A stretch of DNA of 64,000 nt from Melanocharis versteri (taxonomy: Eukaryota > Chordata > Aves > Passeriformes > Melanocharitidae). Below the pieces are notes generated by a model that ran no database searches, was not told where the DNA came from, and worked only from the letters and a program-made list of their open reading frames with translations. Below, piece after piece: positions 12,201 through 24,800 of the stretch (its first letter is position 1; every line of letters begins with the position of its first letter). The translations under genes were made by a program, and so were the position numbers. Where the stretch lies: positions 413,198 to 477,197 of the forward strand of contig VZTG01002008.1 of the NCBI GenBank assembly GCA_013397845.1, in the 5' to 3' direction.

Positions 12201-15200
12201 TTCCTGTTTCTGCCTGGAAGGTTGTGATATCACTTTATTAGTGATTCCATGAGGTTTAATCCTTGTTAGTTCAGCCCTAGGAAGGGTCAAGAGAGAGCTG
12301 AGCAAACCCTTCACAGATTATCATGTGTTTTGGTGAACAAGGGGATGTGCATTTGAATCTTCTTGGATTAGGTGGTCCTGTGGGCTCTGGATTTGGCTGC
12401 TTCCCGGGTATGTAGCTGTAGCTATTGGGCAAGTGAGCTAACACCTTGCATTGCTATGCTCTTAAAGAATGAGCCACTCCTGCAAGACTAAATACCTGTT
12501 CAGGGACAGGCCTGATGCTCCAAAGCCCAGCCTCACAAACTCTAAACTCCTGATTTAGCTACCTGTGTATGAGAAACAATTTCCATCACAATCTTTTGCT
12601 CCCTCTTCTCTATTCCTGTCCTATTGAGCAGCATTTGTAGGGCAAATCCTTTTCACACAGTGCATTTTTATACCACGTCTCATCCAGTGCAACTGAAGGC
12701 TGCTCCAGAAACTGTTCCCTGCTTCACGCTTCTCATGAGTAGCAGTTTGGTTTAGCTCTTGCCATGGCCTTTCATCTTCCTTGCACCGTAGCACACCTCC
12801 CTTTTCAGTGTCAGAGTGCTCTGCTCGCATCTGGCCATCAGTGTTCAGGGAAACTGGTACCAGTCAGGGAAAAGACAGTTTTGCATGATACAGCCCAGCC
12901 CAGCAGTGCAAACAATCTTGTGAGTGAAGTTTTCATGGCTGATAGACTTCCTGTTATTCTTGCAATTTAATATCAGCATTAAGGAGGACTAACATTGCTG
13001 CTGGCCGGTTTCAGCTTAGCCAGAATGATCCCAATAGTAGACAGAATTTTCATGTTATGAGGCTATCTGTTAAAACACAATGCTTGGGAGGATGAGTTAT
13101 TTTCCTCTCAATAGGGAGCTATCATGAGCTTTTTAAAATGTATCTATTTAAAAAAAGACAACAACAAAACAAGTAAACGAAAACCCAATAACCCTGAAAT
13201 AAAAACTTCATTGCAAAATTTAAGCTAATTTTGGTGACTGAGAAGAGACCTGATTCTGACTGGTCTATGTGCAGACTGCATGCTACCTTTTCTAAACCAT
13301 TTTGAATGCTAGCTTTTTTAACCATTTTGATTTTTAACTTACCTGGGAACTTTGACGTAGTGCTTTTTTTTTGCAACTCACTCTTTGGCTTCCTTATTGT
13401 TTCTGTGACTGCAGGACCCCTAAACAATATTTTCATTCCTCTAACAGCTGATTTGTGCTGGTAATCGTGTGAGGCTGTGTTTTCAAGTAGGTGTGTTCTT
13501 TAGTTACGGTAGCAAGGACCTGATTAATTGACGCAAACTTTCTTAGTAGCCTTGAGAGCATGTAATTTATTAGGTAGGTAATTTTAACCTTCAAAACTTG
13601 CATGTGTGAGTGTCTAAGGTGAGTGGTTAGTCAGTCATCCTGTGAGAAAGGACAGCCAAAGGGCTTGTTCTGTTTTCTGGCTCTTTGTCCACAGTAGTAA
13701 TCAATTAAATAGAGCTGTAGTTACAAGAACAAGGCTGGTATCTGAAAAGTAGGGGGGTTGCAGTGACAAATTAGAGTGATTCAGTTGGGTTATGGATTCT
13801 TTTGATTCCCACAGGTACTTGTGCAGTTAATTGTCTGAGAATGATGGAGTGCCTTTTGCAATGTTCTGTGTGATCCCAAATTTGTGTTGGGCTGCAGGCA
13901 AAGGTGCTCTGGGGAAGTTCAGATTGGTGGCCTCTGTCAGGGAAAACAAAGATGATGTAAAATGTTGCCATCTTGATTAAGCAATTTTATGCTTAATATG
14001 TACCACAAAGCTGTATTGTGCACCCTCCTGCAGAGGCAATGCGCTGCTAACAGTGACCTGAGCAGTTGGCTGTGACAGTGCTTTAGAGAAGATGAAAGAG
14101 ATACATGAAAGGTGCAACCTGTAATCCCACAGGTTCCCAGTTTTACAAAAATGGTGGAGGAAAATCAGTCTGTCAGTGATGGTGGCTGTCCTTGCTCAAC
14201 TAGCTCATCACCTCAACTCAAATGAGGAGTAAGAGTGGGACTCTTAAAGTGACAGGGATGCAACAGATATTGACTAATGGATTTCCATAATGAGATAAAA
14301 ATCATCCAGGAAGTCCTGTGTATGAACTTTGAAATAAAACTTTGAAAAGATTTCTTCAGAAACTGTATGTTCCAGTCTTCCAGTTGGTGTTTAAGACTGA
14401 AACTTCTCTGCAAACTGTCTAACCGTCAGCTCAATTTATCATTACTCTAAGTATTTGAATGCAAATCCTCGTCTGCTCTCTATAACATAGATTTCTTCTC
14501 ATCGGTGCTGCTAGCCCCTTAATAAGCCCTTTTGTTGGATTGTCTGCACTAGCAAAGAGTCAGAACTACCCAGTGACTGTAAACTGCAGCTCAGTTCTTC
14601 ATTTTCACATAAGAAAGAGTATCTTAACAAAGTGCAGGAAGTGTGTCACTTCCCAGTAGCCACTGATAGGAAATACTTGTTAATTCGTCACACTGTTTTG
14701 CACACTTCCATTCTCTGGTAGTACAATTCCTACAATAGAACAGAATCCTAGCTAAAATGTAGCCAATGCTTGCTGGAGAGCAAAGAGGGAGGGTGGAGGG
14801 CAGATAGTTCCCCTGAAGTCTCTAATATCTAAACTTGTCAAGGCCTCTACTTTAGCCCTTTTGATACCTCTTTTTTTTTTTTAAGGAATTCCTAGTGCAT
14901 AATAGACGTTTTTATTTGACTTGCATCAGTGCAGTGCTCAGTAGCCTAATCCAGGTAATGCTAAATCCCAAACTCAAATACATATATTTTTTTTGAAGAA
15001 TGGGACAATGGAAGAAAAGGAAAGGAGTGTGGCAGCTCCTGGTTATAGGTGAATGTCCTCCAAGGGACAGTACAAGTGAGAGAAATAGCAGGTGCGTTTT
15101 CCATTCTGCAATAAAAGTTCGTGAGAAGGGAATGGAGGTTCTGTTGTCCAATTCTCACTGTTATTTTCCATGCTGAATCTGTATGTTTAAGATGGCAAGT

Positions 15201-18200
15201 CTCCAGAAGAAGAGGGTAAGCACTTATTTCCTGTAAAATGAAAGGAAGGTCATGGCTTCTTAACAAAACTTTCTTAAGAAATTAATCAGTTATTCGCATT
15301 ATGAGTTTCAGGGTTGGTTGTTGCTGGGATCTTTTTTGGAAGGGAGAGGTGGGGCAGCGTTTTGGCTGTTTCTTGTGTAACTTCCTTGCTAGAATTTGAA
15401 TCTGTCTTGTATGTATGTTGGGAAAACATTCAGAAATAGCTAGCCATTAAATACAGAAATGTATCAGATATGTAGGGTCAGGAGATACTTCCCACCAAGT
15501 AATTGGCTTGCTTCTGATCTCTCTAAAGGTTTTAGTATTTTGCTTAAATCTATTTTCAAACAAGATATAAAAACAATACCTCAAACTGGACCCTATCTGA
15601 GTTTAATGCCAATGTTGACATGAAGAATGAGAAAGTGTCAATGGGAGTTTGAGTCCTGTGAACCTCACGCTTCTGCTCTCTAAAAGGAGATGAAAAAATT
15701 TGTTACACAACTGACAGTGCTCTGCCTTCAGAGATCTACAGGACTGAGTCACCTTCATTATTACATTTCAAGTCCATTATGCTGAGAAGATATTCTTGTT
15801 TTGTAATTCTTGATGAAAAGAATTAGCAAGAAGAATGAAGTCCTTTCAAACGAACTGTTACTAATTCAAGCAGTGTGCCTACTGGGATTAAACTACAGCC
15901 AAGTACAAATGGTACAATGTGCAAGGAAATATAACTAGATTTGAAAATATGATGATGCTAGTATCAATAACTTGGTGGAATCTCTGTAATTTTGAACATT
16001 CTTCAAATTATATTTTAATAGATTTAAACTTATTGCAATGTTAAATAAATGTCTTGACTTCTACAGTTAGTCTGACAGTCATGGGGAAAAGGAATGTTTA
16101 GATGTGTTTTTCTGAGGCTTCTCTTTAATTTATGAACCTCTTTCTCCAGAGACCACATCCTCTTAATGCCTCTGGCCTGATGGTTTTATACCGTAGCAGG
16201 TATAGAGATTGACATTCTTAGGCAGTGCTGCCAAAATCCAAGCCCTGTGAAAGAAATGGCAAGCTGCCATATGTGATTAGAAGGATTAGGCCACAACCAA
16301 AGCAAATTATTCTTTTCTGGTCCAATATTAAGTTGTTAACTTTTATCCTCTTTGTTATTAACTCTTCTTCAGAGTAAATTGCCTTTATAGTCTTCAAAGT
16401 GATGAAGGTCTTAATGTCTTACCAAATAAGAATAAAATTAAATCACAGGCAGAGTCATGAGGACCAGCAAATCAGATGTTTCTGGAGAAAATGAGAATTT
16501 TTCTGAAGTGCTTGTGCTACTCCAGCTGAACTTCTTCCTCTTTCAGCTGGTTGAACATAATTATATAAGGCCTTCAGTGAAAGTATCTTGAGACTGCAAC
16601 TATGTTACAGGTTAAAAACAACACGGATTATTTTGATATTGTTGAGCAAGGGAAAGGTGTGAGCAAAGCGTGTGTGTAACCTTTAATTTTTTCCCTGTTG
16701 TGGCTGTTTGGAGCATCTGGTCCTACTCTTTCCCTTAACCATATTATGAGGAATACTGCACAGGAGAACAAATAGGCTTATTATTGCAATAAAATGAAGC
16801 ATTGCTGTATTAATAAGGCAACACTGAAGCTGCTCTTAAAATAGATATCCCTCGCTTCTGCAAAGGTCCTTGTTCTACCAACGCTCTTCACAACTAGCTA
16901 GATAAGAACTCCCCTACCTCCCACTGACTAAAGATACATGTAAGCAAACATTGTTCTCCAAATTAATCTCTGGGACTGTTGGAAATATGATATGCTGTGT
17001 ATACTCTGCTGTTATAATTTTGAAAATATTCTGATAACACCTCTTGTAAGAACAGCTGGATTGGCTGCAGATATGCATATCTGACTGGGTGATCTTTTCC
17101 TTTCTGCCCCTTCAAGAACGAAAATGACAACAGGCCTTCTTGTGCTTGTTTTAAGTTCTTGTCCTGATCATTGCAGGCAACTGCTTTTAAAACTCCCGTG
17201 AATTGTGACTTAAGTCCCTCTTCAAAGTTAATAGCTTTTCTTTCTCCACTGCTCAAACTGAAATCCATAATCCTCTGATCTTCTGAGCAAGTATGCTCAT
17301 GACCATTTGTGCTTGTGCCAACACTGGTGTTTAGCTTAATTAGCTATTCTGCCTTCATGGGATTTGCCTCATGTATTTACAGAAAAATTATCTCTAAGCC
17401 TAGGCTGGTGCTGAGCTACCTGTGACTGTACTGCTTAAATATCACTGGAGAATAAAATTTATTCAGGAGACTGATTTGTTTGTTGTTGCAAAGCTATAGC
17501 TTGTGGGCCTTGTAGTCAGAGGTACCGTTACTGCCTAATGTCACTTCCCAGGGCCACAGGGGCCAGTTCTCCAGGGCTTTTGTTGCTCTTAGTATTCTTC
17601 TTGGCTTCCCTGCTTCAAAATAAAGGTTTATTATTTCCTGGGCATGGGTGTAGGCCAAACTTGGTTACTTCTGAGAATGAGTTCCTCTGCACATGCAAAT
17701 TCCTGTAGTGCACAATTGCATCTCTGTCTTCTTCAGCTTCCTGGTGCCTTATGTGTGGACTTCCAACTCATCCTAGTTGCTAGTGCTGGAATGTTGTAGC
17801 AGTGGAGAAATATCGTTAGAAAAATGTGTAGCTTTCAAACACATAAATCCAGACTCTCTTATTTTTGAGAGCCAGTAGGTTACCTGTAAGTGGCTGAAGA
17901 TGTGTACAGCTAGCAGTGGCTGATCAGCCAGGCCTGCAGGGCAGTTGCTCAGCTGAAGGAGTTGGCACAAAGAGCTGTGTGAAGCAGCCAGAAGTGTAGG
18001 ATTGGCTGTCACCTTCTTCCTCTTGTTAGAAGGCATTGGCTGCAAGACAGATTCTCTGGATCAAAGCTTTAGCAGCTTAGGTCTACTGTACAAGGAGCAC
18101 TTGAAAAGTAGTTTTGCAATGTAAATTTAGGACATTATGAGGTTTCTGCATGCTGAAGGAAATCTTGTTGGTTTGAATGGAACAGCTGACTCTGGGGTTT

Positions 18201-21200
18201 TTGCTGTTTGTTTTCTGACCCTGTTTGTAAACTCAATGTCAGCCATGGCAAACTGCTCCAACATTTTCCTTGCCTCCCCCGTTGCATCCCATAGGTATAC
18301 ACTGAATAAAAACTTGGAAACCTAAACTGATTTTGTAGTACCTCATAATGTAATATCCCACAGTGTTTGGAATACAGTATTCAAATTATCATTCCCCTTT
18401 TGTATTTGGGAGAAAGCAGTGTGTGGGGGTAAACAGAGCCCTCTGTGGGGTTAATGAGTCTGTAGACAAAGGTGTTTTTCTTTCATGGTTCCTCTTTTAG
18501 AAAAATATGAATTCTGACTTAAAGCAATTGAGGTGTACAGCTGCCTGAGAGGTTCTGAGAGATTTTACAAGATAAACCTTTTGGATGAGTGCCTGGCCTA
18601 AACCATGAGGAGCTTAAGAGTGTGTGTGGGGAAAACTATATTTTGAGTTGTCTTTCTGTTTCTTTTATTGCCAAAACATAGAAGCTTTCATGCATGAGTT
18701 GGATAAAACATAATTTCAGATGCCTGTTTATTACTGGGAGTCTTTCATAAAAGGGAAGATTTTCTTGTGTGGTTTTACCTGAATTTAATGTTTAAGAAAA
18801 AAATCATGCCAAATATGCCATGACTCACAAATGTTAGTCTATAGCACGTGAGAACCCTACTTTGAAAGTCAGTCAATGTGGTATCAATTTCCATTATTTA
18901 ATCAGCTTGATAAGGATCTTTCGGTCTTATTTGAAACTTAGGTCTGAAAACTTTCCTGACAAAAAAACCCTTGCCATTGAACATGCACTGGCACCAAACA
19001 CACTGTTCAAACCTCTCAGTTCTTCCTGACATATATAGGGATTTTTAAGAGGAAGAAAATGTCAAAAGAAATCAAACTAATTGAGGTTGGGGTGGTGTTA
19101 GTGTGTGAATTGAACACAGGGGGAAGACATTGTTTTTGTTTTCGTTTTTTTTGTTGTTGTTGTTCAATTTTTATTTTTAAATTAACTTTAGGTTTTATAA
19201 CAGATGATATACCCTGAGTTAGTAGTTTTTACCATCTGTGTTTGGAATCAGTGCTGATAATCTTTCGCAGAAAGCCAGCCTTTCAGTAACTTGTATCAGC
19301 CAATCTCGTGAGATTGGCCGTGCACCACACACACAGAAAGAGGTTTTCTTGTTTATGAAGAGCTGTGGAATCATGGGTGAAGAACCTGCCAGGGTGGGTG
19401 GTATCTTGGTATCTTGCCTCTGATTGTCTACAAAGTGGGGGTGCAACTCTTGCTGAAGAAACTGCTCAACAGAATGATGGTGTCTGGGAAGTTTAGTAGC
19501 AGTGCTGCTTGCTGTGAGCTCTCACAGCCTCTTTGGATGTGCCCTTGCCAACTGTTTTTCAGCTGGGGAGGACTGAAGTTCTAGTTCCACTAAGTTTATT
19601 TATTTGAATGCTGAGAGATATCAGTGAAGTCTGCAGGTGGTTTTGTAAATGCTGTCCAACTATTTCCTTTAGATTTTTCATAATAAGACAATATAATACA
19701 TCTTCCCTCAGTCTTCTTCAAACATAAAGACCAAAGATGTGGTAAGATAGTATTCCCTGCAACAGCTTTCTTGCAGACTTGACTGATCTTGGGCAAGAAA
19801 CAAAGCAAAATCTTTGATCATTCCAGTTCACAGCTGTCCAGGGTTTGTAGTTGCAACATGAGCTTCTGTACCTGTTGGCTGTGCACTTGCCATTCTACCA
19901 GCATCCAGGGCTTTGGATTAGCAGTGTGGGTGCTGCTTGCTGTGTCAGATGGTGTGGAAAGTTTCCACATGACAGCTGAAACCAATATCCATACCTGTTT
20001 CTAAGCTGAAGGAGTACTGTTGTAGATACTCAACAAATTTAGGATTCTTATATTTGTTGGTAGCCCTATAGTAAGCACTTTTCACTTTTACCTATTTATA
20101 AAACCATAATTTTCTAAATTCAAATGAAGTTACAGATAGGTTGTTTGAGAGGATGTTGTATCAATCTCGTGGAACAAAGTCACAATGGAACAAAATCATG
20201 GAGGAAAACATGGCAGCCAAACAAAAACATGCAGAAGGTGTTTGGGCATTGGAGTTGTTGGGGGGAAATCAGTAATGTGGCTGCAGCTGCCTTCCAAATC
20301 TATAAGAAATGCTCCTATTTTCAGAATAAAGTTTCCCTTTGAGTTCTGCCAGTGTCGATATCTGGTTTTAATGGCCTGGTTGTGTTCCTGTGGCCAGGGG
20401 AGCAAATGCAATGACTCGTTGCATGATTGTAGGGCTCGTTAGATCGATATGAGGTCAGCATCCTGTCAGCCACATCACAGTGTCAGTCTGCAAGGGCCAG
20501 AGGAAGACACCCACAACCCTGAAGGGCTGTGGGGGAGCTGCCTCGTACTGAGACACGTCCAGTGAAAACATCTGCGTCTCTTCTGTCTCTCACCAGGTTT
20601 GGCTCTAGGCATGCTTCTGAGCATTAAATTCAATCTATTTATTTCTTTTTTTCTCAGACTTTGACATCCATATCTCTGTAATCCTGAGGCACTGAGATAC
20701 CCTACCGCAGACACAACTGGTTCATCCCCATGCCACCCTCTCTATTCCTTTAAGGGTTTTTTTGAAGAAGAGGCTTTTGTCTTTGACAGTTGGAATTGTC
20801 TCTAAGTGGATAGTCCTCTGAAATCATGGCCTATAAAACAGAGACAAAACAGTATTTCAAATTACTACTTGTAAATGCAGTTTGGCTTGTATAAAGCACT
20901 GAGGTTCATGTTACCACATGACTTGTAATTACACATACTCAATATGATTATGCATAAATTATTTCATATTTATCCCATCTGGTCTGTAGGACAGTGATTT
21001 GGCCTTTTTTTTCCCTCTTCCTTTTACTTTAAATCATTGTGATAAGTGCTCTTAACTTATTTTGGGGAGGGGGGGTGATTATCTCCCCTTCCCTTCAAAT
21101 TGTTCTGCTAACTGTAAGAGTGATTTAAAATAAACTTGTATAATACAAGTGTACCAATCGTATAGCGCTTGCTTCTATGTTTTAGGGTGTGAGTTGTCAT

Positions 21201-21396
21201 ATTGGGGAGGAATATATTTTCATGGCCACCTTGTTCAAGAGGCCTGTAAGACAGGTTTGACTTGAAGTGACCATTTGAACTCCATAAAGTCATTTAATCA
21301 CACTGAAAAACTTGTTTCTTTTAATTAAAAATGCATACATAATCTACTTCCCTGATCCCTGATATTGCAACTTGTTCTTCCTTGTCTCTTTTTTAG
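9281..21396 (+). other. SYTL2: Large leader intron of SYTL2, about 12 kb
   Basis: AT-rich with one CR1 fragment at 11139-11293 and scattered short T-rich tracts. The open frames are short and show no protein resemblance or splice support. No other gene was recognised on either strand. Confidence 0.5.
11139..11293 (+). mobile_element. CR1 LINE 3' end, about 155 bp
   Basis: Plus-strand CR1 tail: CCATCCCTGGAGGTGTTC, then GGAACTAGATGGCCTTTAAG and CTTCCAACCCAAACCAT, ending near a CTATGATCT stretch typical of the CR1 terminus. Severely 5'-truncated. Confidence 0.9.
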
Positions 21397-21717
21397 GGAA
21401 TATTTTGTTTGTTCTCAAACACTGGATATGCTGGGTCGATGAACTGTTACTCCAGGAAGCAGAGCTGAGAGGACAAACTGAGAAGACATTATTGTGATGG
21501 CAAGCAGGAATGCAACACTTTCCCAGAAGTCTCTCATCTAGGGAAACATGCAAGAAAGCAGCCTTTCTGACTCTTTAAACCACTGACTGCAACCTGGTCC
21601 AGCTTTCTCAGTGCCTGCTGAAAAAGACTTCTAGAACTTTAAAGCAGGCTACAAGACTGTCCTCAGCACGATCTAAGATCTTCCCAGATACTTTTCCAGC
21701 CCTACACACAGAACAAG
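21397..21717 (+). other. SYTL2: 5' UTR portion of the SYTL2 start-codon exon
   Basis: A strong acceptor (CTTGTCTCTTTTTTAG) ends at 21396. The 321 bases up to the ATG are not open in frame. They hold at least five short upstream reading frames: 21428-21442, 21439-21468, 21497-21541, 21510-21578 and 21548-21586. These could dampen translation of the main frame. Confidence 0.6.
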
Positions 21718-21818
21718 ATGATTGACCTAAGCTTCCTAACAGAGGAGGAACAAGAGGCAATAATGAAGGTGCTGCAACGGGATGCAGAGCTTAAAAGAGC
21801 TGAAGAAGAGAGAGTCAG
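21718..21818 (+). CDS. SYTL2: SYTL2 coding exon 1: SHD helix 1
   Basis: Encodes MIDLSFLTEEEQEAIMKVLQ and the following charged residues to R34. This is the first amphipathic helix of the Slp homology domain, which packs on Rab27. The start is fixed by the conserved Met-Ile-Asp-Leu-Ser beginning of the Slp family. It ends in phase 2 at GTAAGG; the AG joins G of the next exon to give Arg34. Confidence 0.95.
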
Positions 21819-24800
21819 GTAAGGGACCTAGCACCCTTCTTGTGCTGGGAAGACCTATGCAGTTCCTGTACTGTGTTACTCAGGAGTAGATTAAAACAGT
21901 TGTTGCTCAGGGCCCCAAATTCCTCAGTATATGTGGTTTGGAGATTTTTTACTCTGGACTACATTTACCACAGTCTCCGGATGAAATACCTCTACCACAC
22001 AAATGATTCATTACTGGCCAAAATTATATTGGACCCTTGCAATTCCCTGAGGGGCCAAGAGCACCCTGTACACATCTGCCTGGATATGCATCTGCCTTGT
22101 TTTCCTCAGAAGAGGATTCAGTTTGCAAGTGTCAAAACCACTGCAGACTGGACTAATATATAATAAGTGAGGGACTTGGTTTAAAAGGAGTACAAATACC
22201 CCCAACAAATCAAAATATGGTTACAGTCAGCAAATATGTCTGAATGCTGAAGTTATACCTAAAATATGTGGAGCTGCAATATATTGGAGCTGCAGTCCAG
22301 AAGAAGTACCAACACTATGCCCCACTGCCAAGAAAAGTCTTTGCAATCCATGGATAAAGCAGAAAATTGCTACTCAGTTTCTTTGTGGTATCACAGATGG
22401 AGCAATGTGTTGTTATTCTGGAGTGTTTTATGTGCTGGGAGGTTTTACTGGAGCTACTATTAGGGTAACTGCCATGGCTAGAAATGCATGTGTAGAAAGC
22501 ACTGTTCCCCAGATGGCTCTGAGAAAGCTATCTCTCTACACAGGTATAAATAGCAGTCAAATAGTTGCTTCAGCTGATATAGATCGCTGTCTGCTCAAGA
22601 GTGAGGATTTTGGTAGTCATTGGGGTTTTTTTCCAGTGTGAAGGGAATTATCCGTTACAAGGTACACAAAATAGTATGTAGACAAATAATGAAAAATGGA
22701 GCCTGAGGTGCTGAAAACTCCAAGTGCTATAACAGAAACAAATTTTGACAGGCCTCAGTGAAGGCAGGATTTTCTCTCACTGATTTGGTAATCTTCTCTT
22801 AAGATTCCTTCTCGTTGTGATGTTCCTCATGAAATAGTGTATTTCCAATTTAAATGTTTTGAAATTATTCCAACCATGATGCATCTCTCTGATGCTTCTT
22901 TGCTACTGAGAAAGATTTTTTTTATAAATGTCTTCCGTTTAGGCATATCCTATATCCTGCAAAGGAAAGGGCAGCCTGCCACTTGCCCTAAGAGCAGCCT
23001 TCCTTTTGCTGAGTATGCTTGTGCAGCCCTGAGGTTCTTTGATCAGCATGTGGTCAACATTTTGTTGAGCTATTCTACTTGCTGCTTTTAAGAGCAATAG
23101 AGTTGCTTCTCCTTGTTAAAAAGATTTTTCCTCTCAAAGCATTTGCTTTGCTGAAAGTAAAATCATTACAGGCATTGTTCCAAATTCCTGCCCCCATCTT
23201 AATGCAGCCTAAGTAAATATTTTCACCACACAGTTTTGTCTTCTGCTTCAAAAAGCAGTAAACTGACTTTTCTGTAACAGAATAGCCATTTTATTTACTG
23301 TAGGTAGAAAAACACTGTTTTTAGTCTTGGAATGTTACATCAGTGCCAGGTCTGAAAGTGTTCATGGTAAATAATTGTAGATAAGAGTTTGAAAACAGCA
23401 TGTGGGGAAAGGAACCCTTCTTGGAACAGAAATTCAAAGAGGCCACTCTCAGTAGTGGTCTGGAAGGACTGTCAACAAGTATTTTTGTCCCTGTAGCTTT
23501 ACTTTTGCCATTTATAATTCTAGTTCAAGAGGGTGTGGTGGAAAAATGCAAGAGACTGCAGGTTGTAGCAGCCTGTAATCAGCACATTTGCTGCTACAAT
23601 AAAATGTCTCTTCTGGTTTCTAAATATTATAATTTCTGAGAAGCTGGAAGCTTACATATGAAATGGATTTTTCTGCTTAATTGTGGCACATGGAGCTTGC
23701 TTTTTATATCTTATGTATTAAAACACTACTTGAATTATATCTCCAGCCAAGGAAATACAGTCTTTTAGTTTGGATTCTATAACCTTGCACAGCTGGAAGA
23801 TTCCAAGAGCTGGGATCAACTGTCAGACAAACTTCAGACCCTGACAACATGTTATTTGTGTGTGTATATAATGGAAGTCTTTCAGTGTGACGTTTTTTCC
23901 TCTCCAGAAGAAATTCTGAGGTTTGAAGGGTATTCTAATAATCTGTGCCATGTTCTTGGAGCATGGACAAGTTAGTAACATGACAAAATCCTCTTTGAGC
24001 CACTTCCTAGTGGAATTTTACAAATCACCTGATTGAGTACCTTCCCTGCTAACAGTTCCTAGTATTGCTAATCTAATAAAACTTCACTGATTAGGCTGGC
24101 CCATGCAGCCTCCTAAGGCAGTCTGCTTTGATTCTTGGTTTGTTGAGGGCTGTAATAGGTGTTTCCCCATCTTGTGGCTCCTTTTGTGTTGGTCTGGATC
24201 AGCATGATTCGTTTTAGGTACGGCATGCCTGCTTCCTCCTTCACCTCTGCTGAGGTTTGTCTCAAAGGAAAGAGGAAAAGAGGATATTTATGTTCTCATT
24301 GGCAAAAGGGTGATGAAGAAATCTCAGATGACAAGAAGGTGTGATGCACAGAAAGCAAAAGATATTGTATGCTTTTTTTATTCCTAGTGCAAGAAGATGC
24401 CTCCTTTGCTTCCTTACCCTAGGAGCTGCAGCAGGTCACTGAATTGCAGTGTTGCTGGGGATGGGGCAAAGGCATAAAACAAGACTCAAGTGACAGCTTG
24501 TCAAGACTAGAAGCTGTTTTTCAGCATATTAGTAACTTAATTATTTTGGTTTTGTTGTCATCATTCCTGTCCAGGAATCTCTGATGTGCCCTGCTCCAGC
24601 ATTGAACAAATGAGCGGGTGTCCTGCGGGCTACGTACATAACTGAATGTCCTGGCAGTAGCTTCAACACAACCCCTAGCTCCATTTACAGATGCATAGTT
24701 CAGAATTAACTTAACTTTGAGCCCTTTCTGGAGACAGTACATGAGCAGAAATATATCTGTCTGTGAAGCTGTGGAGAGTGGTTGGGTGGCTCTTCTGTGG

